Assembly: GCA_973895155.1 (NCBI GenBank)
Contig: OZ316899.1
Location: forward strand, 9,920,001-9,984,000
DNA length: 64,000 nucleotides
From: Marsupella aquatica
Taxonomy: Eukaryota > Marchantiophyta
Direction of reading: 5' to 3'
Shown here: one piece after another, positions 32,211 to 45,200 of the stretch
Layout of the letters: each line of letters opens with the position of its first letter
Numbering within the stretch: the stretch's first letter is position 1
Notes under the pieces: model-generated
Database searches by the model: none
What the model saw: only the letters and a program-made list of their open reading frames with translations
What the model was told of the DNA's origin: nothing
Program-made: the position numbers and the translations under genes

Positions 32211-35200
32211 CGGTGGTGGAGGGCCGCTCCTTTTAAGGAGGGCGGACGTGGAGGGAGGAGGCGTGAGTGGGCAGGGCGGGCTCAGATCTCCAAGTTTAGA
32301 ATTAGGATCATGACCAAGGGGCGGCCCTGACACTTAGCTTAGTGGGATTGCGGATCCACTGGTAAGAGCAACACTTGTGCTCTTGCCTCACTGTACATAG
32401 GTAGATTATAGTTAGGTAGATTAGGCTTACGCTGCAAGGAATTAGGCGGAGTCACTACCAGGATAAGTACTTGGGCAGCGGGAAGTTCAGGGCCTTCTTC
32501 CTTAGCAAGTTTTTAGTTGTCAAACACTTGTCAAGGAGCTTAAGCGGCTTTTCTCCCCAAAAGACTACCTAATACCTGCTCCATATCATACCAGGGTCAC
32601 AAAGGATTGACAAAACTTCTGAAATGTGCCTACAATGTCTAATCACTCCATACATAAGTAGTTTAAACTCTCCACTTCTAGAGAGGTAGTCCCCTTGACT
32701 ACTTTTGTACTCACACCCTTCCCCTCTCCTCTACTCCAAGGATCAGCAAGGGGGATCTCCGCTCCAAGCTGTCACCTTAGAGTAGATTCTCACACAAACA
32801 CCCAAGAACCAAAGTACTTTCCTCTTCAAGCTTAAGTCTCCTCAAGACCCTCAAAGTAGTGTTACCCCTCAACCTTGCCCCCTGGCCTTGGTTTGGGTCC
32901 ACACATCCCTCTTTGAGCTCTAGAGAAGGCTCCTCTATCTAAGGACTCTTCCTCTTGTTCTTACTTCTTGTTAACACCACACACCGAGCAAAATACTTTC
33001 CACCCTCAAGCTATAATCCTTTCTAAGTCTCAAAGTAGTGCTCTACCTTAACCTTGCCTCCTTGGCCTTGGTTTTGTACTAGCACATCCCCTTCAAGCTT
33101 AGACCAAGATTATATCATAGCATGGACTCTTCTCTTGCTCTCATGACTTCAAATGCACTCACACTTAATGGTCACAATGAAGATTGGCAAGTCTCCTTTT
33201 ATTGCATCACCTTTACAACAAAAGTTCACTACACATTCTCCACACTAAGCATGGATCACCTCTCCCTTCTCAAGCTTAGCCCTACCTTGGCAAGGTAGAG
33301 ATTCCGCTTAAGAGATGAGACTCCCGATCCCTAACAAATGAAAACTTACTCCTTATATACTATTCTCCTTCCACACCACACCAAGCTTGACCTGGGGTCC
33401 AACTACTCCTCCCCCAAGTCCTCCTAACACACAAAGTCCAACTCTATAGTTCGTAGCCCACCCTATAACCTATTGTTTGGACTCCTTCCAAGCCCTGGAA
33501 TATACCACACATGAGTTGCATGCTTTGACCTCCAAACCTGCTCCCACTTATGGTCCTCCTCACCAACTTCCCAACCCACTTGAAATCTCGCAAAAAGAGT
33601 GAGTGAGTCTCAAGTTGTGCCTAGTCAAAGATGGTCTTATTTTACTAACTACCCTAAGTAAACTACCCCCTATACTTACTTTTCTTAACATGATGGCCTT
33701 ACACCTTTGAACAAAGGTAAATACCCTTCCCTAGAGCCTAACTAAAGTAGTATGGGTGCAAGAAAGGTCAGCCCCTAAATCTGGTAGTCATTCCCCTATG
33801 CCGACTTTGGTTTGCAAGCTATCGGGACCCCCTCATGGCCTTGGCTAAAATATAGTTGAGTGACTCTTTTTCTGGGTTTCCACCTTCACCAAGGGGTGCC
33901 TTACCTTCCCCTAACTCAGCACAAAAACAATTGGGCCCCAACGGATACCCCTAGCCAAAGTTATGCCCATTCTCCCAAGGCCTGTTTTTGGTGTAAAGCG
34001 GGTGTAAGCGGCGACCCGATTACACTTACTTTACACGCCCCTTATGGAGATTCCAGGTGTCACCAGGGGAGAGTACTCTCATTATACTCACGTTTCTTAT
34101 GAAGAATTTGAGAAGGACATCAATTTTTGCAGCCATTTTCCTCTCTCTTGAATTCAATCTGAAAGTGCATCATTCTCTGTTGGATTTGAATGGCAGCAGG
34201 TCAACCACGTTTGCAGCATCCTTCTCAGTCCACCTCCATAGCCATCTAGCCTTGCAGGTGATTCAAAATCGCAACAAAATTTTGCAGCAGCCATAGCCCA
34301 CCAATTCGCAGCTAGCCCTCTTAATTCCTTCCTTGCAGCTGGTCCGTTTGCTACTACATTCAATCAATTTGCTAGCAGCCTAGCTCTATTCTCCAGCAGC
34401 CGGCCATAGCTCACCCTTCTCAACTTCGTAGCTAGTAGAGCAGCAACACTATTGAGCTAGCAGCATACTTACTAATCAGCCAACACTCAACATCTCGTGC
34501 TTGAAGCTAGCCCTTCTAATTCTGGTGGAGCAGTAAGTCTAATCAGCTGCCAGCCCTTCAATTTCATAGCCCACCATAGCTCACAGCCAGCCAACTAGCT
34601 CTTGATCAGCAGCAACCTATTTCTCCATAGCAAGCAACTCTATTCCAATCAGCAGCATCAAGGCAGCCAGCCAATTCTGATCAGCATCCCATGCCTGAAG
34701 CTATAGCAGCTCAATTCAATTTCGTAGCTGCCTCTTGATCCCAATTCAAAGCAAGCATCTCATGTATTGACCCTTATGGTGTTCCTGACCTCGTGCTCGA
34801 GTCCCCCGGCCTTGTGCTTAAGTCATGGTCGCCGCCGACGCGGTTGACACTTAAAAAAAATTCGGATTTTTTTGTTGGGAAAACAGTATTTCCAGGCCAT
34901 TTTGGACTGCCCCCAAAAATCACACATGAGTCCAAAATGACTTCTGAGTATATATAAATATTCTCTGGACATAGGAATATGTCATGGTTTACTAATATCT
35001 AAACAAAACCTTATCACCAATTTTCTAAAATTAGGTAAAGTGGGTCAATTATTATGTTTTCCAACCTTCTTCTCACCTTTGAGATGCTCCCAAAAAGTAA
35101 CCAAAGATACCCAGCTTCTACCACAAGTTTCCAGGAATAGAGTGGACCATATTTAACCCACTTCCAAACTTGGAACTCCTAAATTTACTCATTAGCTATT

Positions 35201-35922
35201 TTTCCCGGGACCCGCTATTTTGTTAATTTAAGTCACACCAAAACACAAGGAAACCCTAGGTTGAGACCCCACTTGACATCTAACTTTTTAGGGGTGCTCT
35301 AGGGACCTCCTAGCATCTATGGGAAAAATCTGAACCAAAACTAAGACTTCAAGTGTCGAGTTGTTTCTCTGGTTCGAAATAGTCGCCTATTCTAAATAAG
35401 GACGGAACGTTGTATGTCCCATCATAAAAACCTTTCTTATCCCTTGTCACTTGCTTACAGCTCAGTAACCTTCCATTCCACTATCTTTCCTATTCTACCT
35501 ACTTAAGTTCCTAAAACCTAGTTACTCCGATAGCACTTAAAACGTCTTTCTTACTATTCCTTGTTCCAAAAACAAAAAAATGACAAGTTTCTTACATAAA
35601 CCTATATCAAGTCATTCCACATTAGTGCACCAACGGGGCTGGGATCAAGTAGTTAAAGAAGCTCTCGGTTAGTTATACTGTGACCCTTGTGTATATTCAT
35701 GTTTCCTCATACCTAAGAGATGAATAGAGTTGGCCAGTATATGTGAGTAAAATGTCTATCCAATATATGTGAGTAAAATGTTAATAGTAATAGTAGTAGA
35801 AGGAGGTTAGCAGCGTCCCATGCCGCTAAGCCACGAAATCGGCCTCGCCAAGAGCGAAACCTGCGGGAATCAGCTTGTGCAGAAGGGTTTCTTGGGTCTA
35901 GGGAGCCATGGGACGCACCACA
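32211..35922. other. Long non-coding 3' part of the gag-only element
   Basis: No gene is supported. From about 32340 the sequence is pyrimidine-rich. An imperfect direct duplication occupies 32780-33150. From about 34100 to 34770 the sequence is dominated by short CAGC/TAGC words (AGCAGC, TAGCCC, AGCTAGC). Two copies of a 28-base AT-rich word (ATATGTGAGTAAAATGT type) lie at 35737-35781. Any 3' LTR must be in this stretch but I cannot delimit it. Confidence 0.5.
32780..33150. repeat. Imperfect direct duplication, units about 180 bp
   Basis: Both units share, in order, words such as CTCAAAGTAGTG, AACCTTGCC, TGGCCTTGGTTT, CACATCCC and GGACTCTTC. The spacing of these words is 150-200 bp. The units have diverged by point changes and short indels. 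Confidence 0.7.
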
Positions 35923-38900
35923 GAGTCTAGAAGAGTGTCCATAGGTCACCCTCCCCCTTGGACCCATCCAACATCTGCCAGGTTGCCTCTACATCATCCA
36001 ATGAGGGTTTCGCAACACGACCAAAAGCTCTGGAATCGGGAACAGGCCAAAGTGTCACGGTCGGGTCCAAGTTCACGAATCAGATCCTTGCACTCAATAC
36101 AATGGCTCCCACACCAGAGTCTTGAGGCAGATTCATGGGCACTTGGCAATTCATGGGAGACACCCTCGTGGCGTGTTACAAACGATCCAAATGAGGCTGA
36201 TTCTTCATATGAGGAATGGAGGGCTGACTTCGAGAATGCAAATAGTGCAAGGCGGGACCAGTTCTTCATTGGTGGGTTGGCAGATGTGATGACTCAACTG
36301 GGTGGGTCTGAAGTCCTTCCGCAACCTGCAGACGAAGGGATCAATGTTCAGCAAATGGTGCAGGATATTTTCCAGGACATGGATGCAATGCGGGAGGACA
36401 TGGAAGATGCAGAGAGTTTGAGACCGTACCGGGTGATGACCACGAGTCTTCGGATGAGTTTGAGATTGGGCAACAGGCTGTTGGAGACAACACCATGTTT
36501 GGCTCCCCAACCAAAGTTCAGGAGGCCTTCAATCCGCTGTTCCCAGGAAGCAATTGTTCCAAATTAGCATTTGTGCTAATGTTTCTGAATATTTGTGGCA
36601 ACCACAATGTGCCAAACATCTTTGTGTCCAAAATTCTGGCCTTCTTGTAGAAAACAGTGCTGCCAGGAGGTAATCTAGTGCCAAAAAACATGTACGAGGC
36701 AAAGAGACTGATATCAAAACTTGGGCTGAACTATGAGTCAATACATGTCTATCCTGATGGGCATGTTCTTTTCAGAAATGAACACAAGAAGAAGTTGACA
36801 TGCCCTACATGTGGGAAGCACAGGTACCGGAACAATGGGAAGTCCAAGCAACCTGCGAAAGTGCTCCGACACTTTCCTATAATTCCCAGACTGCAGCGAA
36901 TGTTTAGGAGCCGTGCCATATCAGAGTTGATGACATGGACAGCTAAGAACAAAAGTCAAGATGGGCTACAACGCCATGCTGGAGATTCAAAGCAATGGAA
37001 GTTCATTGATGATGCGTATCCTGAGTTTGCTAGGGAGACAAGGAATGTCAGGCTTGGGTTATCATTGGATGGGGTGAACCCATTTGGCAAGAAGAACAAT
37101 GCGTACTCTTGTTGGCCTGTAACCCTTTTGAATTACAACCTTCCCCCATGGTTGACTACAAAGCGGTTCTTTGTAATGTTGGCATTGTTGATTCCAGGGC
37201 CAGACAGTGCTGTTGCAGCCAATATAGATGTGTATCTCGCTCCTCTAGTAGAGGAACTGAGAAAGCTATGGTACACAGGAGTGCTCACATATGATATGCT
37301 GCAAAGGATTGGTGAAGCCAATCCATTCTTGCTTAGAGCTATTGTAATGTTGACTATTGCAGATTACCCTGCCCATAGCATGATTGCAGGCCAGGTTGGG
37401 AAAGGATATTTAGCTTGCACAAGATGTGGCCCCCAAGTGACAAGTGACTATTCAAAGTCCTTGAAGTGTATCAAATACCTTGGTCACCGTTGGTTTCTGG
37501 CCTCTGATCACCCTTACAGACGTAGACCCAATCTTATAGCACATTTTAACAATTGCACGGAGCTCCGCGGTCCCCCACCTCAAGTGAAGAAGGAGAAAAT
37601 AAGTTCTTGGGGGGCTGCCAAGGCACGGTATGATGCAGATGGAGGAGCAGAGGATGGAGTACGGGATCCTGCAAGGTTGTATGGTGTGAAACAACAGTCC
37701 ATTTTGGACTTGCAGCTGGAGTATTGGCAAGTAAGCTCCTCTCCCCAACAATTCAATCAATTTTAGTTGTTAGATTGTATGAAGTAATTAGTAATTATGT
37801 ATTATGAAGCATGATATTTTCTCATTGCTTGATGTTGTCAAGTTGCAGGAGTTTGATCCAAACAAACATAATATTGATGTTATGCACATAGAGAAGAACA
37901 TATGCGAGAGTCTACTCCGATTTTTGAGTGGAGAGAAAGACACGGACTCTGTACAAATGGATCTACAGGACAAGGGAATTCGACCCCACCTTTGGCTTAC
38001 AGCACACCAGAGCAGGGCAAACGTGTTTCTGAAGTACCAAGCACCATATTGTTGCACAGACACAGAGTGGCAGGTCTTCTTGTCAAGGTTGAGTTCACTC
38101 TGAGCTCCCAGAGATTATGCTAGTGCATTCAAGAGGCATGTGAAGCATGACAAATTGCAATTTGGGCGAATGAAAACTCATGACTACCATGTCATGATGC
38201 AACAAGTCCTGCCATTATGCCTGAGGGGCCTCATGCAAGAGCCCGTGTGTAAGGTCATACTGCGTCTCAGTGATCTGTTCCGCAGAGTTTGTGTGAAGGT
38301 GTGGGATGCTAGACAGTTCCCCAATTGAAGAAAGATGTGGCACTATTGTTGTGCGACCTTGAAATATATTTCCCGCCTGCATTCTTTGATGTAATGACTC
38401 ATTTGCTCATCCATGTTGTGGAAGAACTAGACCAATACGGGCCGGTGACAGCACGCTGGTTGTACCCCCTGGAGCGGTATATGAAGTTGATGAAGGGTCA
38501 TGTGTGATCAATATAGGCCAGAGGCAAGTATGGCTCAGGGTTATATAAAGGATGAAACTCTGGGCTACATCACAGAGTACCTAGCAGATTATGAGCATGT
38601 GACAAGGCGGGTGTGGAATTCAGATGAAGAAGAAGGGGTGTTTGGGGAAGTCCTAGAAGGTGTTGCAACCACAGTGAAGCTGACCATCAAAATTAGAGAC
38701 TTGGCTCATCAGTATGTACTGGAGAACACTGATGCAATGCAACCCTAGCTAGAGTGAGTACCTACTTTGGTCTCCCTGTATGTAACTTGTTTTCAATTTG
38801 CTTTGCTGCCCTTGGTTCCTAAATTGCACACATGTATAGATTGTGTACTCTGACTGCTAAATCCATGCGCTTCTATGTGTAGGGAGTACGAGGCACAGAA

Positions 38901-39659
38901 AGCAATTCAATCAAGCACATCTGCCACATTCCCATGCATGTCAGAATGGGTGAGATGCACGGTTCGAGAGCATCATGCAAGCCATCCAAATATGGATGCA
39001 GATGTCTATCTCCTGTCCAATCCTCCACGGTTGGTGGTAAAGTCTTACAAACGGATGGCAGCATATGGCAATCACTATAGAGTGAAGGATGAAACCACTT
39101 CTTCCAGGGTAACATATGATTGTGGGCTCATTTGTGTATTTAAGCATGAGAGCCCTGATGAAAGTAGAGGAGTGTTGCAGATGGGGTATGTAGGAGAACT
39201 AAGTCATATTTGGCTTCTTGACTATGGAGCCACATCCACTCCTGTAATTTTGATGAAGGATGAATGGGTAAGACAAGTGTGGCGTGGTAACAGGGCCAGT
39301 ATGAAACGAGACCGGGATGGCTTTTTGCTTGCCAATTTCAGGTCCAAGTTGCCCAAATGGGAGCAGCCCTTTGTGTATCCCAGTCAAGTGGAGCAGGCCT
39401 TCTTCTTGGATGTGGAAGAGAACCCAAGTTGGAGGGTAGTGTGTCATAAGCAGCCCAAAAATTGTAGGGTAGAAGGGTCAAAGCTAGAGTTTCATTTAGA
39501 TAGGCACAGTGCATTTGAACAACCACGTGCTGGAGATGTTGGCACTGTTCAGACAAGCAGAGAGTATGTTCCTCTAACAAGGGTAGATGCTTGGGAAGGT
39601 GAGGAGCCATTTGTAGAGGATGAGCCTGACACCATGCATATGCAATAATGTTTGTCATT

Positions 39660-40971
39660 GAATAGGATGGAAGAAGATGATGAGATGAGTGAGTCTGAAA
39701 AGCAAGCCATGATACGTGCAACATATGTTGATGAGAGGCTGGCAGCCTTGGGAGCTGAGCTCAGACAGGGATTTTCCGCTTTGTAAGGGAACAATTATCA
39801 TCCACACTCAGAACCTCTCCAGACTTTGCTCATTGGAATGAATGTACCCGTGTTTACTTAAGTTGTTCAATGGATGTATGTCTTGGATGGCATGCAGGCT
39901 CCCAGACAAGAGAAGTGTAGGGCCCAAAAGGGCTAGACAAAGCAACCCCGACAGTGCAAGTGGACCTCGGCGATGCAGTGAGAGACTAGCAGTGAAGGAA
40001 ATTCCATCGATGGCAGATTCTGCAGATGAGGGGCAGGATGTGCAGCCCAGTGAAAACCAAAAGGAATTTGATGATGTAGAGTACTATCCAGAGGAGGAGC
40101 CCGATGCAGATGATGAAGAAAATGGACATGGCAAGCGTACTGTCGTGGAGCCCAGCAAAATTGCGGTAATGAAGTGTTGAAGTAGTGTATCACAACAATG
40201 ATATGTTTGTTTCATGCGAGTGTGGCAAGAGGAAGATGCTTCTTTTAAGGTTGTTGTCCTTGCACATATGTGAGTGCAAGCTAGGAGAGGTGGACTTTCT
40301 GCTCGGGGTATGGGCCATGGGCACAGTACAACATCTAGAGGGCAAAGCACAGGGCATTACATTGCACGTGGGTCCGGACCAGTGGGGCATGGCGGGCACA
40401 TCCCACCTCCACCTTCAGGTCAAACCCAACAGAGCAGTGGGTATGGAACAAAAACTGTTGGTGTAGGTGGTCACACTGTTGTGTAGATATGGAGCCGCAG
40501 CACGTGGTGGGCACATCCCACCCTCCATTGCAAGTAGACCAACAACACAAACCCACAGCACAGGACCAGGTCAGGTTAGAGCAACCCCACGCAGCGAGGG
40601 GTATATTGTGGTGTATGGAGCACCACCAACACACCATGCACCCTCTCAGGGGAGAGCAGCCCCACAAGTGGATGGATATGGACCACCACCACCTGCCGGG
40701 CACACTATTGTGTATGTTACAGGTCCACCACCACCACATATTACACAGGGCCAAGGTAGAGCAAGAACACATACTGAGCAGTATGGAGCAACAGGACACG
40801 ATTGGAGATGTGAGTAAATTGTGGCATTTACGTAAATTACTTTGGAAATAATGGGTATGCCAATGTGATGTTAAAGTCCTAAAACTATGTTGCTTAATTA
40901 ATTATGTGACTGCAGATTCTGCCCATCCTGATTGGGGAATAACTGACAAGGAAGTTTACTATGAACCTGAA
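39660..40971 (+). pseudogene. Gene F (TnpA-like), outer copy, 5' part cut by the inner CACTA
   Basis: Exons here encode charged segments (SADEGQDVQPSENQKEFD, EYYPEEEPDADDEENG) and then a Gly/Pro/His-rich repeat region at about 40260-40815 (GHGGHIPPPPSGQ, AARGGHIPPS, YGPPPPAGHTIVYV). A two-base frame disturbance near 40485 breaks it. After an intron the last exon (about 40917) reads DWGITDKEVYYEPE and is interrupted at 40971; the coding resumes at 58383 (EVEAGQGASD). TnpA-type proteins bind subterminal DNA; low-complexity Gly/Pro regions could mediate multimer formation. Confidence 0.6.
40969..40971. repeat. Target duplication GAA, left of the inner CACTA
   Basis: GAA precedes the left TIR and is repeated at 58383-58385 after the right TIR. 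Three-bp duplications are the rule for CACTA elements. Confidence 0.85.
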
Positions 40972-40989
40972 CACTAGTAGAAACCGGGG
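40972..40989 (+). repeat. Left TIR of the inner CACTA copy
   Basis: CACTAGTAGAAACCGGGG, an exact inverted match to 58365-58382. Confidence 0.95.
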
Positions 40990-42290
40990 CAATTTAGACC
41001 AAACCTTATAGGACTAAGGCCACTAAGTCCTTTTTTGCAACTTCAAATGACTCAAAACCATTGCACCGGTTCACATGAACACTACAAAAGACTGTGAGTG
41101 CTTTTTGGTTTAGGATAAGACTATCAAAAGTTTCCACGTACCCTAGTTTGTGAAAGGGTGAACACTCTCACACATGATGGTTGTAGGGTTTAGTTGTCAA
41201 CTTTAATTTGATAATGGCCATATGGGGGGACTTTACGTCCCGCTATATTGAACACGTACAAACTCAGTAAATGTCTAAATGCCCTAATGTCTCATATACT
41301 CCATAGTGGGTTTAGGGGGGGTTTACGTCTCAAGGGTGGGCCGGTTATATGTGAAGGGTGTGGGGGGTCACCACTAAAGGGGGTTTAGGGGGGTTTATAT
41401 GTCAAGGGTGAGTCGGTTTGGATACAACTTGGGGGTGGGGGTCAATAAAGGGGATTTATATCTCAAGGGTGTGCCGGTTATATGTCAAGGGTGTGGGGGG
41501 TCACTAAATGGGGTTTAGGGGGGTTTATATGTCAAGTGTGGGGGGGGGGGGGGTTACATCTTCACGGGGTGAGGGGCTCATGCTTCACATTTAGAGTCGT
41601 TGTGGTCAACTTCACACCCCAACGGTAAGGGCCTTCTTACCCTAATCAAGTTTAAGGGCGTGGGTTAACGCTTAACTTGTGGGCACGGGAGAATCTCATT
41701 GATTACTTGGTGGCCTAAGCAAGGGGGTGGGGTCCTGGGTCGGGCATTTGGGGTTTTCCAAAGGGTGCTGGGCTTCACCAACATCCCATTTTATTCAAGT
41801 TTGCCAAGCCAAGAACCGGTGTGCACGCATACCCAAGATTTTTGGGCTAGCATGATCCCGCTTTATTGAAGTTTTCCAAGCCAAGAAAAATCAGTAACAT
41901 ATCCAAGATGGCCATGCAGTAACACTTTGTAGTGGTGTCTCACTTTGGGTGACACTCAACGGCTCACTCAAACGGTAAGGCTCCCCTTAATGACTTAAGT
42001 CCCCTAATTTGGTAAAGAGGCACTAAACTTCACTTTGGGAGTGACTTTGGAGTGTTCGGGCCATCGTCATTGGACTTAGAACGTGAGGGGTCCAAGGTTT
42101 GGGGTTTTACGTAGGGTTCTTTTTCATGTTGCCCACTTTTGCGATGATTGCAGACTTCCCTTCCCGCGCGTAATGTGATGGTAGGGCGAAGAGGGTTGTG
42201 CTGGTAGGGCGAAGAAGGTTGTGGCTGCGAAAGGGCAATGTGTAGCACAACGGCAACATTGTCAAGGGCAGTCCTGAGTGCTTACATTTT
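40990..42290. repeat. Left subterminal zone with G-rich, telomere-like tandem repeats
   Basis: The first 150 bases hold several GACT/AGTCC words. At about 41305-41560 a unit containing GGGTTTAGGGGGGTTTA, then ATGTCAAGGGTG and GGCCGGTTAT recurs three to four times and ends in a run of 14 or more G. The G-runs on one strand could fold as quadruplexes. No gene is supported. Confidence 0.75.
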
Positions 42291-45200
42291 CAGTGAGTTG
42301 CAGTCCGGGAGGAGCTGTGATCTGGGGACTGAGGCGCTGAGGGTTTAGCTGAGGGGAGGAGTTGTGCGCCATTGCGGTTGCGGACCAAAGCTTGTGTGGT
42401 CAGACAGTGGTGGGAGTTTGGTGGGAGGAGAGCTAAGGTTCCAAGTTTGACTAATCCACAAGTGACCAACCTGCTGCTGCGGAAGGTGGACCTGCATGCT
42501 CCTGCGGAAGGTGGACTACGGAAGGAAATCGCTGAGGAAGGCGATCCATGCGGAAGGCGATTGCTGCGAAAGGTGGACTGTAGTGGCTCCTTAAGCTCGC
42601 GGAGGCATTGCAAAGACAGTCTACTCACAGTGGAGTTGTGCTCGCTGCTCATCGATTGGAAGCTGATTGGGCTGCTCCATCTTCAAGCTGTACGCGCAAC
42701 TTTCAGGTGACCTTCTTGAGCGCTGATTCATACACTCCATTGTTTGAGCTAGACTTTCCACTACCATTTCTTCTTCATAGCTACGATGACCACTGCATTG
42801 CCTTACTCTGTTCATTGCAGTAGCACAACATTGCATGTCCATCACGGGTTTTTCTTTAAGGAATCGCGGAATGACTGGATCTAAAGCTTGCAGTCTTGAC
42901 TCAGAACGAGGTTAAACCACCTTTGCAACTTGTCGCTGGCCCTTAGACGCAGAATGCTCCGCTGTGATATTGCCTCCAACTTAAATTCTAGTGCCGTCTA
43001 GGCAATTAGACTGCTTTTGAGAAAACTGCCCTTCTTAAAAGTGAGCAATACTAATAAATCCCGGTAGGCACAGAGCTGGGCGGAGCTGCGGGTACTGAGG
43101 GAGCTGGGTGTGAGGGTTGGTTATGATGGCCGTGGACCTACCGTGGGCTATGGTGGAACACTCTATTGTCTATGATGATTCTGAATCTGCTTGAACCGCG
43201 AGTGGATGTGCTTTAAGGCAAACTCGTCAGAGAAATTAGAATGGGGGGACGGAGCTATGAGTGCTTAGGTTGTGGCATTTTTGAGATTGTCAAGAGTAAT
43301 CTGTGATCTCATTTCTAAATGGTTTGAGTTTTTTCTGATGTGCACAGGAATCGGGCTGAGGAAAGCTTTTCGGAAGAAGATTTCTGCCAGGTCTACGCCT
43401 GTAATCCTTTGTCTATTGGTCGCTGTCATCTGCATTTTTTTAGGGACCGTCCACAGTTGCGGTGGGAGTGGATAGTGCTGGTCACCTGTTCAGTAGGTGC
43501 AAGGTGAGAGGGTGGAGAAGACCTGCGCTGCTCAGAATAGAAGTGGCGAGGTTGAGGGGAGCACCCGGGGGAGCAACTGCAAGCTTACCATCTTCAGAGT
43601 GGGGATTTTCTTGGGGATTTATGCTAAACTGCTCTGGCTTTCTTCTCGGAGGTAAGCTACTCCGGACTGTCACTTAGCGAGTTGGTCGCGCTACTGGAAG
43701 TACTACCACTTTTACTATAACGCCAACCTCAGTGCTTTCTATAGAATGCTTTGTTGTTCTTCTACTCGGCATGGCATCATCTTGATTGCCCGTCGCGCTG
43801 TGACCAGCAATGGAAAGCGTAGACCCTTGCTAGTCAAAAAGCTGCGAGGTCTGATTTATGTCTTGCTGGAGTTTTGTTCCTCTATGTGCTTTGTTGTGTT
43901 AGCTTTGTTTGTTGTGATCTGTCTTACCCTACTGAGTACTAGTTTTACACTCTGCGATCCGACTTCATTCCCTACAAATAAATGGACATGACACTGTCTT
44001 GCTGGAGTTTTGGTGGTCTAGCTCTGTGCTTTGTTTGCTGTGATTGGTCTTACCCTGTTGAGTACTAGTTTTGCACCCTGTGATCCGACTTCATTGCCCC
44101 GGTGATTTTCTCTATCTCTATCCTCTACATTCAGCTTGCGGGTGGGTTTGTACTACCACTTTTACTATACGGTTCATCTCAGTGCCTTTTATGGAATGCT
44201 TTCTTGTTCTTCTACTCGGCATGGCATCATCCTGATTGCCCGTCGCTGTGACCAGCAACGGAAAGCGTAGACTCGCGTTTGGATTCAGAGTCTAATCCAG
44301 AGTGTAAGGCTCTGAGCAGACCGTAATAGGAAGCCTGCCTGATTCTCTAGCCGATCTGATAGAGAGCCATCCCTGCAAAACCTGTTTGAGTGTGTTCCAG
44401 TGTTCTAGTGTTCAGCTTTCGAGTGGGCTTTTCGATGTTGTCCTCTGTCCTTTTGTGGGAAGTGGAAATTCCAAGCTAAGACATGAATTGCCTTTGATTT
44501 TGGCTTCAACGTAAGATCTTCATTGCTTCTTCCAAAGCTGTCGTGGCCGAGGTTCCCATTCAGCTCTGTTTCTCCATTTTTGTAGCCCAATGTGAAGCTC
44601 TGAACCTACCTTCTGCTGCACATTTCTCATGTGAGAGTTTAGCTTATTGTTTGTCTTCTGTCTTTTGTTTGTTATCATTCACGTCCATGTTTCTTCCTAT
44701 CAGGTTTGTTTGACTTGTCCTAGTTTGGGCTTTCCTTCTACTGCATTTGGTGGTTTGATTTGCCCTGCGCTGTGAGCACGCGTACAGTCTTGCAAAATTC
44801 CTTTAGAAATCTGGTCAGGTTTATTTGTGAGACAAGCAAATTGCCTTGTTACATCTGGTTCTCTATTACATGCCTTGTTGTCCCGTCCACTGTTTCCTGG
44901 AATTTTGTTTAAGTCGTCCAGAAGAGAATGGTGATTTCTTCTCCAATCAAACAAAACCCCACCCAACCACCACCCAAGAACGTGGGGTGCGCGCTTCTTA
45001 ATCCTCCTCAAACTGGCCCCAAGTCTACTGAAACCCCATATATTACCCACCGGCACCATATATCCTGCTATGTTTGATCCTCTGGTCCCTTTTCTTTAAG
45101 TTGCTCTTCGCATTGTTGCTTCATGTGGCCTCAGCATAGCAGTTTGTATTTGTTGTTTCTTGTCCATGTATAATTTCACATTGATTGACAAGTCTGTATT

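Larger units (their letters stand above)
28422..35922 (+). mobile_element. 7.5-kb LTR-type, gag-only element inserted in the transposase start
   Basis: The ends are TGTGATGCC and GCACCACA (imperfect inverted repeat TGTGRTGC), with a 5-bp duplication GAGTC on both sides (28417-28421, 35923-35927). Removing it restores the gene E start region. Inside are GC-rich frames for a Gag-like, coiled-coil protein (28763-32210), then 3.7 kb without coding. No reverse transcriptase or integrase is seen, so it is non-autonomous. I could not find long identical LTRs at the two ends, so they are either short, diverged or one is lost. It resembles LARD/TR-GAG type elements. Confidence 0.7.
28414..39648 (+). 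pseudogene. Gene E, Tnp2-type CACTA transposase, outer copy, split by an LTR-type element
   Basis: The start codon is at 28414-28416; the next bases GAGTC are repeated at 35923-35927 after the inserted element. Joined, they give MESRRVS leading into RLPLHHPMRVSQHDQKLWNR, parallel to the inner copy. Coding continues at 35928-37730 (Transposase_21: LGLSLDGVNPFG, CWPVTLLNYNLPPW, LLIPGPDS, IDVYLAPLVEEL), 37850-38740 (DUF4218: LYPLERYMKLMKGHV) and about 38880-39648 (DUF4216), with introns GTAAGC...TTGCAG and one near 38756-38880. A frameshift near 36430, a TAG near 36648, a TGA at 38101 and frame changes near 38320 and 38505 inactivate it. Such transposases cut and paste the element by its CACTA ends. 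Confidence 0.85.

Noticed and set aside
32211-35922. Possible satellite or CRISPR-like spacing in the CAGC/TAGC-rich stretch
   Set aside because: The words are irregularly spaced with no fixed repeat-spacer unit; it is low-complexity retroelement sequence.
42372-44000. Several 60-140 codon ORFs in the inner CACTA leader as genes
   Set aside because: None is shared with the outer copy and none has a recognisable domain; the region is repeat-rich and probably non-coding.
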